Positions 32,553 to 39,657 of a stretch of 42,622 nucleotides of DNA are shown here, piece by piece. Each line of letters starts with the position of its first letter. The stretch's first letter is position 1. The position numbers were made by a program, and so were the translations under genes. The DNA comes from a virus. The stretch spans positions 1 through 42,622 of the IMG/VR virus record IMGVR_UViG_3300003543_000028; one strand, written 5' to 3'. The notes beneath the pieces were generated by a model that saw only the letters and a program-made list of their open reading frames with translations, did no database searches and was not told the origin of the DNA.

Positions 32553-32865
32553 TTTTATCCCCTTATAATTATTTTAATGATTATAATATATTTATCATTA
32601 AAATATCTTTAAATCATTATTATTAATATATTAATATATCAAAATTCCTTAATATATTAATATATCAGAATTCTCTTAGTATATTTAAAACGTTAATATA
32701 TAGATATATATACTTTCTAGCTCCCATAAATAAACTTTTGAGCACCTTCTTTAAATACTTATACCATATATTAATATATTAGTATATCTATAATAATAGT
32801 AGATATAATTTAACGAAATTAAAATCTATTATCATAATAGTATAAATAATAATGATGATAGATAG
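32553..32865. other. AT-rich iteron-like region, possible replication origin
   Basis: No gene here. The 313 bases are extremely A+T-rich and contain two 25-base direct repeats at 32623-32647 and 32649-32673 that differ at one base (core TTAATATATTAATATATCA), with a partial third copy at 32771-32788. Iterons next to the primase/helicase gene are a common origin design. The region could also hold promoters for the genes below. Confidence 0.45.
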
Positions 32866-33081
32866 TTACTCGAGCTCATATTTAGCTATTCTACACATAT
32901 CCTTAAACATAGCGTCGTCCATAGAGATTAATCTATTCACTTTAGTCATAACGAATTCGTACGAACTATTCGGCTCTATCTTAATAGTTATATAACTACT
33001 TTTAGATATATCTATTTGTCTACTTATAAGCACCTCATTAGCTTCGAACGTAACTATTGTGTTACTACCTCTTAACGTCAT
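32866..33081 (-). CDS. Small hypothetical protein
   Basis: The start is set at ATG 33081 (MTLRGSNTIVTFEANEVLIS), because GGAGG lies 8 bases upstream; the in-frame TTG at 33096 is itself part of that ribosome site. 71 residues, beta-rich with a helical C-terminus (AMFKDMCRIAKYELE). The start overlaps the stop of the small gene upstream by ATGA. No family recognised. Early position suggests a host-takeover role, but nothing in the sequence proves it. Confidence 0.55.
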   Translation of the reverse strand: MTLRGSNTIVTFEANEVLISRQIDISKSSYITIKIEPNSSYEFVMTKVNRLISMDDAMFKDMCRIAKYELE

Positions 33082-33191
33082 TTTCTTAACCTCCAATATA
33101 GTTTATAGAGCTGGAAGCTCCACTGCGCTTGCTTAATACCTAGCTTCATAGTCAATTCTACATAGCTTATCAATAGTCTATAGTTATTCAT
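33078..33191 (-). CDS. Small early protein, 37 residues
   Basis: ATG 33191 is preceded by a perfect ribosome site (AAGGAGGTAATTT), the strongest seen in the window, so this short frame is very likely translated. The product begins MNNYRLLISYVELTMKLG and is rich in aromatic and basic residues (WSFQLYKLYWRLRK at the end), with no clear membrane span. It is coupled by ATGA to the next gene. No family recognised. Confidence 0.6.
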   Translation of the reverse strand: MNNYRLLISYVELTMKLGIKQAQWSFQLYKLYWRLRK

Positions 33192-33217
33192 AAATTACCT
33201 CCTTAATAGACTTAATA

Positions 33218-33244
33218 GAGGGCTTCATTTTACTTAAAGCCCTC
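33218..33244 (-). terminator. Hairpin after paralogue 2
   Basis: GAGGGCTT / AAGCCCTC, 8-base stem with an 11-base loop, 10 bases after the stop at 33255 (minus strand). It is followed by a short TATTAAG without a U-run. Similar hairpins follow paralogue 1 and SSB, consistent with partial termination after the strongest early genes. Confidence 0.5.
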
Positions 33245-33254
33245 GATAAATTCA

Positions 33255-33743
33255 TTAGTTATTGAAGTCTACCCAGTCTTGCTCAATATCATAGTATTCA
33301 GATTTTAAACAGCTAGCTTTAAGTCCCACAACCTCTTTAGATTTAGCTTGAGCTTCGTCAAAGTTACCTTCAGCCATTGCTTCAACTGCTTCAGCCTCAA
33401 GAGATTTAATGACTCTTCGCGCTTTATTCCACTTAGCTATCGCAGCTTTACAGTATCCTTTAGATTTACCGTTAGATATAACCATTTTATCAGCTGGATA
33501 ATATAGTTGATGATATCTACAGTAAGCTTCCTTTATCGTCCCATCCTCATTTAAAATAGCTGGATAAGCGCTCGAACCACCACCTGATTTAGGGGCTAAA
33601 TTAGTCTCTAATAGAGTCAATAGCTCTTCGCTAAACTTTTTAGATACTTTACTATTTGTTAAAAGTTCGCTAACTTCACTACTAATTTTATCCCATAGCT
33701 TAGTTTTACTAAGTCTTACTACTTTGTTTTCGCTTGTTTTCAT
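33255..33743 (-). CDS. First early protein, paralogue 2, possible zinc-binding
   Basis: 162 residues, AAAGGA 9 bases before ATG; the first gene of the minus arm, downstream of two promoters. FSEELLTLLETNLAPKSGG (about 38-56) is shared with the product of 26909-27403. After it, C-x-x-H (AYCRYHQLYYPADK) and a later Cys (GKSKGYCK) could form a small zinc site, which paralogue 1 lacks. The rest is helical and charged. As the first and probably strongest early gene it may act on the host, but no known family is seen. Confidence 0.7.
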   Translation of the reverse strand: MKTSENKVVRLSKTKLWDKISSEVSELLTNSKVSKKFSEELLTLLETNLAPKSGGGSSAYPAILNEDGTIKEAYCRYHQLYYPADKMVISNGKSKGYCKAAIAKWNKARRVIKSLEAEAVEAMAEGNFDEAQAKSKEVVGLKASCLKSEYYDIEQDWVDFNN

Positions 33744-33770
33744 TTGAATTCCTTTTGTTTTGATAGAATA

Positions 33771-33804
33771 ATTATATCCTAAACTTCTTTAAGCTAACTT
33801 TAAT
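33771..33804 (-). promoter_or_regulatory. Early promoter P2 (proximal)
   Basis: Minus-strand 34-base element with ATTAAAG at 1-7, CTTAAAG at 12-18 and GATATAAT at 27-34. The -10 box is at 33771-33776. Followed by TATTCTATCAAAACAAAAGG, which includes the ribosome site of the first early gene. Confidence 0.65.
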
Positions 33805-33859
33805 TGATTTAAAGAATATCTAAATTAATTTAGCTCGCCGCCTTTGTTTTGATAGAGTA

Positions 33860-33893
33860 ATTATACACCAAGATTCTTTAAAGGAATATTAAA
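33860..33893 (-). promoter_or_regulatory. Early promoter P1 (distal), duplicate of P2
   Basis: Minus-strand element with TTTAAT at 1-6, TTTAAAG at 12-18 and TGTATAAT at the end; -10 box at 33860-33865. The region after it (TACTCTATCAAAACAAAGG) is nearly the same as after P2, so promoter plus ribosome site look duplicated while no gene follows P1 directly. Confidence 0.6.
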
Positions 33894-34064
33894 AGTTCTT
33901 TAAATTTTAATTAAATTAAATAATTAATTTTAATCAAGCTAAATAATAATATTTAATATTCTTTTAATGTTTATTATGGTACGCGCAATCATTATTATAT
34001 CGCGCAGGCGCACGCACGTATATCATATTTTACATTAAATCTTCATTAATCCTAAAGATTATTA

Positions 34065-34122
34065 TAGTATTGAGAACGATAATCAGTATCATTTAGTATT
34101 GAGAACGATAATCAGTATCATT
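34065..34122. repeat. Two 29-base tandem repeats with Fur-box-like core
   Basis: Perfect copies at 34065-34093 and 34094-34122, with a start of a third copy (TAGTA) after them. Each holds CGATAATCAGTATCA (34077-34091 and 34106-34120), which matches the 7-1-7 Fur consensus TGATAATnATTATCA at all but two of the fourteen fixed positions. It lies between the early and late promoters. Confidence 0.6.
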
Positions 34123-34297
34123 TAGTACTTGGTACTTCATTTACCCCCCCCCTAGGCAATCGAGCTTAAATAATTATAACTATCCAAAGCTCTTAGAACT
34201 CTAACGAAAATTTGAAACTAAATTTAATTTAGCTAAATTAAATAAAGCATACTATAACTTGACTTCCTATTTACCTAAATTAAATAAAGTTATATAA

Positions 34298-34331
34298 ATT
34301 AATGTAACTTTAATAAATTATAAGATATAAT
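34298..34331 (+). promoter_or_regulatory. Late promoter before terminase genes
   Basis: ATTAATG at 1-7, TTTAATA at 12-18 and GATATAAT at 27-34; TATAAT is at 34326-34331. RNA would start about 20 bases before the ATG at 34359. The second block is the least conserved of the family. Confidence 0.6.
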
Positions 34332-34358
34332 CGAACATAAATAATTAAGGAACTGACA

Positions 34359-34802
34359 ATGAACAAAGCATTACTCCAGTCATACAAGATAGAATATGAA
34401 ACCTCAGACATATCAATTGAAGACTTATGTAAAAAGTATGATATAGCTACAAAAGACTTAAAAGGGTATACAAAGTGGCAAAAAATCCTATCTTCAGAAG
34501 ATGATATAATAGACGAGCCAGAGCCTCAAAAAACAATAGATATATTAGATACTAATATTGTTACTAATGAGACTAAAGAAGTCCTACTTGATGATATAGA
34601 TACCTTCAAAAGATTAGCTGTTAAACAAGCCGTTAAGTTTATTAAAGAAGACGCACAGTTTGCTGAGGTTAAAGAATTTAAAGATATGGTAGCTATAGTT
34701 GATAGTATAGAGAAAAGTTATAAAGACGTTAAGGACCCTATAGGTACTACGATAAACATAGCGATACAGAACTTAGTTGAAAGATTTAGTGATGACTGCT
34801 AA
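34359..34802 (+). CDS. Terminase small subunit candidate
   Basis: 147 residues, AAGGA 9 bases before ATG. The N-terminus is an HTH-like segment (SDISIEDLCKKYDIATKDLKGY), the middle is acidic, and the C-terminal half is helical (FKRLAVKQAVKFIKEDAQF). An HTH protein of this size encoded directly before TerL, overlapping it by 11 bases, is typical of small terminase subunits, which recognise the packaging site and regulate TerL. It starts the late arm. The assignment relies on position and architecture. Confidence 0.7.
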   Translation: MNKALLQSYKIEYETSDISIEDLCKKYDIATKDLKGYTKWQKILSSEDDIIDEPEPQKTIDILDTNIVTNETKEVLLDDIDTFKRLAVKQAVKFIKEDAQFAEVKEFKDMVAIVDSIEKSYKDVKDPIGTTINIAIQNLVERFSDDC

Positions 34803-36411
34803 TATAGAGGATATTAACTTAGGACCTGAGATAGCTCAAGAAACTCAGAAAGAAATGAAAGCTCGTAAGAAGCTTGAGCAGAGCTACTTAGCCCAAGAGA
34901 TCGAATTGACGCCAGAACAACAAGAGTTTATGGATACTAAATTAGGTAGTAAACTCTGGAGGATAGATAACTTATATACTATCCGTGATAAAGATAGCGT
35001 TAAGATGATACTTAAACTTAATCCATCACAACGGAAGATACTAACGCAGTTTAAGCATACTAAGAAGATTATATTGAAATCAAGACAGCAAGGTATCTCT
35101 ACATTATATCTAGCTTACTATTTAGATAGTTGTTTGTTTCAACCAGGTTTTCAAGCAGGTATACAGAGTTATGGACAGGATGAGGCAGATAAATTAGCTA
35201 AGAGAGCATTATTAATGTGGGATGAGCTTGATGAGAACGCTAAGCAGATACTAGGTATAAAACTCGTTAGTAATAATCAGAAAGGTATGACATTTAGTAA
35301 CGGCTCAGTTCTTAAAATAGGTAACTTTAGAGGTGATACACTACAAGGGCTACATGTATCTGAACTAGGTAAGATAGCTAAGAAGTTTCCTGAGAAAGCT
35401 AAGGAGCTTAAGACTGGAGCATTCCAAGCAGTTAGTAAGAATAACAGGATTACTATAGAGTCAACAGCGGAAGGTAAATCTGGACTATTCTATGAAATGT
35501 GGAAGACTGCAAATGAGTACAAATCTGAATTAGGCCCCTTTGACTTTCAACCAATATTCCTTAGCTGGACAGCAGACCCTGATTGTAACATAGACCAAGA
35601 ACGTGAGATAGATGATGAGCTTAATAGATACTTTATTAAGCTTGAAGACTCTTTGGGTGCAGAATTACTAGACACACAGAAATGGTGGTACGCTGCTAAG
35701 AAGATAGAACTTGGCGAGGATATGAAACAGGAATATCCAGCTACTGCAGAAGAAGCATTTGAGCAGAGTCTAGAGGGTACATATTATAGGCATGAGTACG
35801 AGAAGTTAACAGTAGTTAAAGATAATTATGACTCTAATTTATTAGTACACTCAGCAATGGACCTCGGTATGAATGATACTTTTTCTATAGGATTTTTCCA
35901 AAAACACCCAGATGACAGTATCCATATTATAGGTGAGTATATGAATAGTGGGCATGGACTGCAACATTATAGAGATGTATTTGAAGCACTCAATAAGAAG
36001 TTTGGTTGGGCTCACGGGACTACTTATGTACCTCACGATAGTAAGGTCAGAGAATTGATAGCTGATAAAACTAGATGGACAGCTATGAAAGAGATGGGCT
36101 TTAATGTTGTATTAGTTTCCAAGCATAGAGTATTAGATGGCATAGAAGCAACTAGGCAGTTCCTTAAAGACGTTAGTATTAATGAAGAGTGTAAAGTAGT
36201 TATATCATCAATACAAAACTATAGGAAAAAGTATGATGCTAAATTTGATGTATTTCTAGATGCCCCTGTACATGATGAGCACTCACATACAGCTGATATG
36301 CTTAGATACATGGCTGTAGGATGTAAAAATAAGCCTATAACAGAATTATATATAAGAAGCAGAAGATTTAGTAAATCAACTAACTTTGTAAGAAATGTAT
36401 ATGACGTTTAA
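34792..36411 (+). CDS. terL: Terminase large subunit
   Basis: I place the start at ATG 34792 rather than the in-frame TTG at 34777; the ribosome site is weak (GAAAG). 539 residues. The ATPase has Walker A-like SRQQGIST (97-104), Walker B-like LHVSELGK (Glu191) and coupling motif ITIESTAEGKSGLFYE. The RNase H-like nuclease has HSAMDLGMND (first Asp about 356), TYVPHDSKVRE and HDEHSHTADMLRYMA (last Asp about 500). It cuts concatemeric DNA and pumps it into the prohead through the portal. Whether packaging is headful cannot be read directly. Family assignment is confident. Confidence 0.92.
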   Translation: MTANIEDINLGPEIAQETQKEMKARKKLEQSYLAQEIELTPEQQEFMDTKLGSKLWRIDNLYTIRDKDSVKMILKLNPSQRKILTQFKHTKKIILKSRQQGISTLYLAYYLDSCLFQPGFQAGIQSYGQDEADKLAKRALLMWDELDENAKQILGIKLVSNNQKGMTFSNGSVLKIGNFRGDTLQGLHVSELGKIAKKFPEKAKELKTGAFQAVSKNNRITIESTAEGKSGLFYEMWKTANEYKSELGPFDFQPIFLSWTADPDCNIDQEREIDDELNRYFIKLEDSLGAELLDTQKWWYAAKKIELGEDMKQEYPATAEEAFEQSLEGTYYRHEYEKLTVVKDNYDSNLLVHSAMDLGMNDTFSIGFFQKHPDDSIHIIGEYMNSGHGLQHYRDVFEALNKKFGWAHGTTYVPHDSKVRELIADKTRWTAMKEMGFNVVLVSKHRVLDGIEATRQFLKDVSINEECKVVISSIQNYRKKYDAKFDVFLDAPVHDEHSHTADMLRYMAVGCKNKPITELYIRSRRFSKSTNFVRNVYDV

Positions 36412-36440
36412 TGTTAGTTTAATGTTAGATATGATATAAT
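36407..36440 (+). promoter_or_regulatory. Late promoter before the capsid genes
   Basis: TTTAATG at 1-7, TTTAATG at 12-18 and GATATAAT at 27-34. It differs from the element at 5625 only at a few non-core bases and overlaps the terL stop codon. It would give extra transcription of scaffold and capsid. Confidence 0.72.
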
Positions 36441-36468
36441 AGTTTTAATTAAAAATAAAGGATATAAA

Positions 36469-37113
36469 ATGGGTAATCCAGAACAGAAAAATGTAGATGC
36501 TACCTCAACTAGTACTGATAATCAGAATGATTCGAGTGTAGACTTTGAGAAACGATTTAAAGATACTCAAGGAGCTTATACTAAGTCTCAACAAGAATTG
36601 AAAGCAGCTAAAGCTAGATTAGAAGCTTTGGAAAAGCTGACAACACCAAAAATAGAACTTGATGAAGCGACTAAGCAAGAATTAGATGAATTAAAGTATG
36701 AAAATCCGGATGCTTGGCGAGCTAAGATGAACAAGCTGGAAACAGAGGCATATAGCAAACATAAAGAAACTCTGAATGAGGCGGGTAAAATGGCAGCTCA
36801 ACAAGCTGAGTTAGAAAGACGGACTCAAGTTCTTGCAGAATTTAACGCTAGCTATCCAAACTTAGTATTAACTGATGAGGTTATACAATTGGATGTTCCT
36901 AACAGAATTAATAAGAAGCTAGAGTCTGGAGAAGTAACGTTCGAAGCTTACCTCGAGGAAGTTGCGAATTATTTACAAGCTCCAAAGGTTATTGGTGATG
37001 GTAATCAAACCTTAAATCAGCCTGACTTATCAAGAGTAGGTGGCGATGAGAAACCATCAGATGGCGCGGTGAAAAAAGATATCGTTAAAGATTATAAAAA
37101 CCTAGTATTTTAA
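36469..37113 (+). CDS. Capsid scaffolding protein
   Basis: 214 residues, AAAGGA 7 bases before ATG. The N-terminus is disordered and polar, then long coiled-coil helices follow (FEKRFKDTQGAYTKSQQELK, AARLEALEKL region, residues 25-135), and the end is short and basic (VKKDIVKDYKNLVF). Highly charged, helical, and directly before the major capsid gene: this is the usual profile of a scaffold that guides prohead assembly and leaves before DNA packaging. Sequence homology cannot be shown by eye. Confidence 0.72.
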   Translation: MGNPEQKNVDATSTSTDNQNDSSVDFEKRFKDTQGAYTKSQQELKAAKARLEALEKLTTPKIELDEATKQELDELKYENPDAWRAKMNKLETEAYSKHKETLNEAGKMAAQQAELERRTQVLAEFNASYPNLVLTDEVIQLDVPNRINKKLESGEVTFEAYLEEVANYLQAPKVIGDGNQTLNQPDLSRVGGDEKPSDGAVKKDIVKDYKNLVF

Positions 37114-37126
37114 TAGATACTAGGTT
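37099..37126 (+). terminator. Hairpin between scaffold and capsid genes
   Basis: Ten-base stem AACCTAGTAT / ATACTAGGTT with the scaffold stop codon in its loop. No strong U-run. It may reduce scaffold mRNA decay or adjust the scaffold to capsid ratio by RNA processing. Confidence 0.45.
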
Positions 37127-37146
37127 AATTAAATAAAGGAAATGAA

Positions 37147-38277
37147 ATGGCAAATGGTACAGGTAAAGTTGATGCTTCTTCTGACTTAGTAAGAAGAGCA
37201 TGGGTCTCTGAAGGCTTAATTCAAAAATCAGCTACATCATTCTGGGCGCCTTATAAAGGTAAAACTCAAGACTCAATCATTATGGTTGAAAATGATATTA
37301 GTGCTTCAAAAGGGCATACAGTTGTATTTGATTACGATGGTAATTTAAGTGGTAGACCAGTTAAAGGTAATACTACAGCAAAAGGTAAAGGTGAACAAAA
37401 GAAAAAGTTCTCTGATAAAGTTACAGTAGCTGACTATAGATATGTAGTTGACAATGGTACTAAATTTGATGGTGTTGTAATAGGCGATTTATCTATTAAT
37501 GAGCACTCTGATAGTAGAAGTAGATTAGCTGACTTGTGGGTTCGTTCTGAAGACCAGGCATTCTTTGATTTAGGTCAACAAGGCGCAGAATTTGATTTAG
37601 CATTTGATGCTACTGATTTTGATTTAGACGCTATTATGAAAATAGAGCAAGTTGTTAAAACAGGTACAGGATTTGATACTAACCCTGCTGGTTACGCTCG
37701 AAGACTTCCATTAAAACCGTTTAGATTATCTAATGGTGAAGGTGTTTGGTTATTTGTTCTTGATGTAGCTATGAAAGCAGCATTCTTAAAACAAGCTGGC
37801 GCAGGCGCAATCCTTAAAGATGCAGACGTTAGAGGTAATGATAACAGACTTATTAAAGGTGTTATTGGTAAAATTGGTTCTTTCTTATTCGTTGAAGGTG
37901 GTACATTCTTTGGTTCTACTGAAGGCGCAATTCTTGATAATAGTGATTACTTTAACTATGACAACACTGGTGTTGAAATGGCTGGATTAAGACAAAAAGA
38001 TGCTGCTGGTAAATGGACTGGTCAATCTGGTTTTGGTACTGCTAAATACTCAAGAGGTTTAATCTTAGGTGCTGGAGCATTCCAAAAAGCAAATGGTATG
38101 ATGCCTGATTATAAATATGAAGCAACAGACTTTGGTAAATTTAGTGAGTCTTGTTTAGAAACTTGGTGTGCAGCTAAACCTTCTAAATTAGTAGCAGAAA
38201 ATGCGGATAACACTGATGGTAAACTTGCAGGATACAATTATGGTATTGTTTCTGTTACAGTTGATTTAACAGCATAA
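37147..38277 (+). CDS. Major capsid protein (N4 gp56 / DUF4043-like)
   Basis: 376 residues with AAAGGA before ATG. After a short N-arm come SATSFWAPYKGKTQDSIIMVENDISASKGHTVVFDYDGNLSG, VADYRYVVDNGTKFDGVVIGDLS and SRSRLADLWVRSEDQAFFDLG, a pattern I associate with the N4 gp56/DUF4043 capsid group, an HK97-fold family. It forms the icosahedral shell. Position after scaffold, its composition (rich in G, A, D and K, few Cys) and the flanking hairpins for strong expression agree. Confident as capsid, moderately for the family name. Confidence 0.82.
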   Translation: MANGTGKVDASSDLVRRAWVSEGLIQKSATSFWAPYKGKTQDSIIMVENDISASKGHTVVFDYDGNLSGRPVKGNTTAKGKGEQKKKFSDKVTVADYRYVVDNGTKFDGVVIGDLSINEHSDSRSRLADLWVRSEDQAFFDLGQQGAEFDLAFDATDFDLDAIMKIEQVVKTGTGFDTNPAGYARRLPLKPFRLSNGEGVWLFVLDVAMKAAFLKQAGAGAILKDADVRGNDNRLIKGVIGKIGSFLFVEGGTFFGSTEGAILDNSDYFNYDNTGVEMAGLRQKDAAGKWTGQSGFGTAKYSRGLILGAGAFQKANGMMPDYKYEATDFGKFSESCLETWCAAKPSKLVAENADNTDGKLAGYNYGIVSVTVDLTA

Positions 38278-38287
38278 GGAGTAAGAT

Positions 38288-38680
38288 ATGGCTGATTTAA
38301 GATTTGAAAATAAAAATAATCAAAAGAAAGAAGTTAGCGTATCAGTAACAGGTGTAGTTTCTACATCTGCTACAATGAATGATACGCTATTTACTCTTCC
38401 TGAGGCTTCTTTGGTTACTAGAGCTTATGCTGTAGTTATTACACCTTCTGGTACTGCTACTGATACAGTAGATATTAAAGTTGGTTCAACAGTTGTTGGA
38501 GATGAAGTTGTTGTTGGTGTTGCCGGAGTTCAAGAAGGTACACAAGCAAAAGCATATTTCGCTACTGGTGGAAGTGTTACTGTTGTAGCTGGTGCCGATG
38601 CTCCTGATGCAGCTGGTAGAATTAAAATAGTTGTGGAGTATATAGAAACTGAGCTTTCTGAAGGTACTTACACTGATTAA
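38288..38680 (+). CDS. Small head protein, possible decoration protein
   Basis: 130 residues with AAGGAG before ATG, directly after the capsid gene. It is almost wholly beta: alternating V/T/S/G strands (VSVSVTGVVSTSATMND, VDIKVGSTVVGDEVVVGVAG, SVTVVAGADAPDAAG). Size, fold and place fit a capsid decoration protein, but a minor tail or connector role is possible. A terminator-like hairpin follows. Confidence 0.6.
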   Translation: MADLRFENKNNQKKEVSVSVTGVVSTSATMNDTLFTLPEASLVTRAYAVVITPSGTATDTVDIKVGSTVVGDEVVVGVAGVQEGTQAKAYFATGGSVTVVAGADAPDAAGRIKIVVEYIETELSEGTYTD

Positions 38681-38684
38681 TTTT

Positions 38685-38708
38685 TAGTAGGTCTTAATTG
38701 ACCTACTA
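38685..38708 (+). terminator. Hairpin after the capsid block
   Basis: Nine-base stem TAGTAGGTC / GACCTACTA around TTAATT. The tail (CTTATT) is only weakly U-rich, so it probably lowers rather than stops transcription into the adaptor and fibre genes. Confidence 0.6.
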
Positions 38709-38728
38709 CTTATTGAGAAAGGAAAGTT

Positions 38729-39370
38729 ATGACAAGAGTTGAAAAACTAATTGATAAAGTTAGACACGAATTATCTGATTTAGATAAGTCTAGATGGTCT
38801 GATGTTGGTTTACTTGGTATACTTACTGATGCTCAAGAAGACATAGTTTACAAGACTAACTGCTTCCATAAAACTATTAATATATTAACGTCAGTTGATA
38901 AGAACACTTATGTTCTACCAGAAGATGTAAGACTACTTAAGTCTATAGCTTTTAACAATAGCTCACTCTCATTAGTTACTACCAGATGGATAGAAAGCTT
39001 CAATAAAGACTGGAAAACAGCTAAGGGCAATCCTAGCTATGCTATATATGATAACATAGATAGAGGTGCAATAAAAATTACACCAATACCTACTGAGCCT
39101 GAAGAGATAGCTATTACTTATTTAGCTAACCCAGTTCCAGTATTAAGCTTAACTGATGATTTGACTATTGACTTAAGTTATGACTTAGGTTTGTTTTATT
39201 ATATTGTAGCAAGAGCATTAAGTCGTGATTTCGATGCACAAGATGTTAATGTAGGTAGTAGATATATGTTACTTTATAATAAAGAGATTAAAAGATTTTT
39301 GGCTGAAAGCAGTAAGAGTTTCTTAGCTACTAGTAGACCTTTTATTTGCCCTTACCAAGGCTTTGTATAA
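38729..39370 (+). CDS. Head-tail adaptor protein
   Basis: 213 residues, AAAGGA 7 bases before ATG. The N-terminal helix bundle (MTRVEKLIDKVRHELSDLDK, RWSDVGLLGILTDAQEDIV) and the middle part (YVLPEDVRLLKSIAFNNSSL, ITPIPTEPEEIAITYLANP) have the pattern of podovirus adaptor proteins (P22 gp4 / T7 gp11 kind) that bind below the portal and carry the nozzle. A C-terminal helical part with ALSRDFDAQDVN follows. Overlaps the next gene at TAATG. Good fit by pattern and context. Confidence 0.68.
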   Translation: MTRVEKLIDKVRHELSDLDKSRWSDVGLLGILTDAQEDIVYKTNCFHKTINILTSVDKNTYVLPEDVRLLKSIAFNNSSLSLVTTRWIESFNKDWKTAKGNPSYAIYDNIDRGAIKITPIPTEPEEIAITYLANPVPVLSLTDDLTIDLSYDLGLFYYIVARALSRDFDAQDVNVGSRYMLLYNKEIKRFLAESSKSFLATSRPFICPYQGFV

Positions 39371-39657
39371 TGGAAGTTTTACAATATGAGCCGCAAAGCA
39401 GAAGTGCTCAAGCTACGTTATATACGTATAATGCGAATAAAGATTTACTTCAATTAAGTAATGATATAGTTTATAGACTTAACAGAGACAAAACAATGAA
39501 CACTCCAGAGTTTAATAGGTTTATGAGAGACTTTGAAGCTTTTGAAGCAGGTGAAATTACTAATATAGAGATAGAGAAAGCAGATATATTTCTTGGTAAG
39601 TTGGGTCTTCCAGATGAAATAACAAGTGCACAAAAGGAGAGCTTATGGGTTTTATAG
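39370..39657 (+). CDS. Hypothetical virion-region protein
   Basis: ATG 39370 overlaps the adaptor stop as TAATG and is preferred over an upstream in-frame TTG. 95 residues, acidic and helical (TPEFNRFMRDFEAFEAGEIT). It has no motif or membrane segment. It may be a minor tail part or chaperone; the next gene starts within its last codons after AAAGGAG. Confidence 0.55.
   Translation: MEVLQYEPQSRSAQATLYTYNANKDLLQLSNDIVYRLNRDKTMNTPEFNRFMRDFEAFEAGEITNIEIEKADIFLGKLGLPDEITSAQKESLWVL

Larger units (their letters stand above)
33744..34358. promoter_or_regulatory. Divergent control region between early and late arms
   Basis: No gene in 615 bases. In order: two early promoters reading left (33771, 33860); a G+C-rich patch in AT-rich sequence (CGCGCAGGCGCACGCACG, about 34002-34019); two 29-base tandem repeats with Fur-box-like cores (34065-34122); a run of nine C (34144-34152); and a late promoter reading right (34298). 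Another weaker TTGACT (34259) lies before the late promoter. Confidence 0.7.

Noticed and set aside
33082-33096. TTG start for the small gene at 32866
   Set aside because: The TTG is part of the ribosome site (TTGGAGG) for the ATG at 33081, which also couples to the upstream stop.
34065-34122. CRISPR-like repeat pair
   Set aside because: The two 29-base repeats are directly adjacent without spacers, so they are a tandem duplication and not an array.
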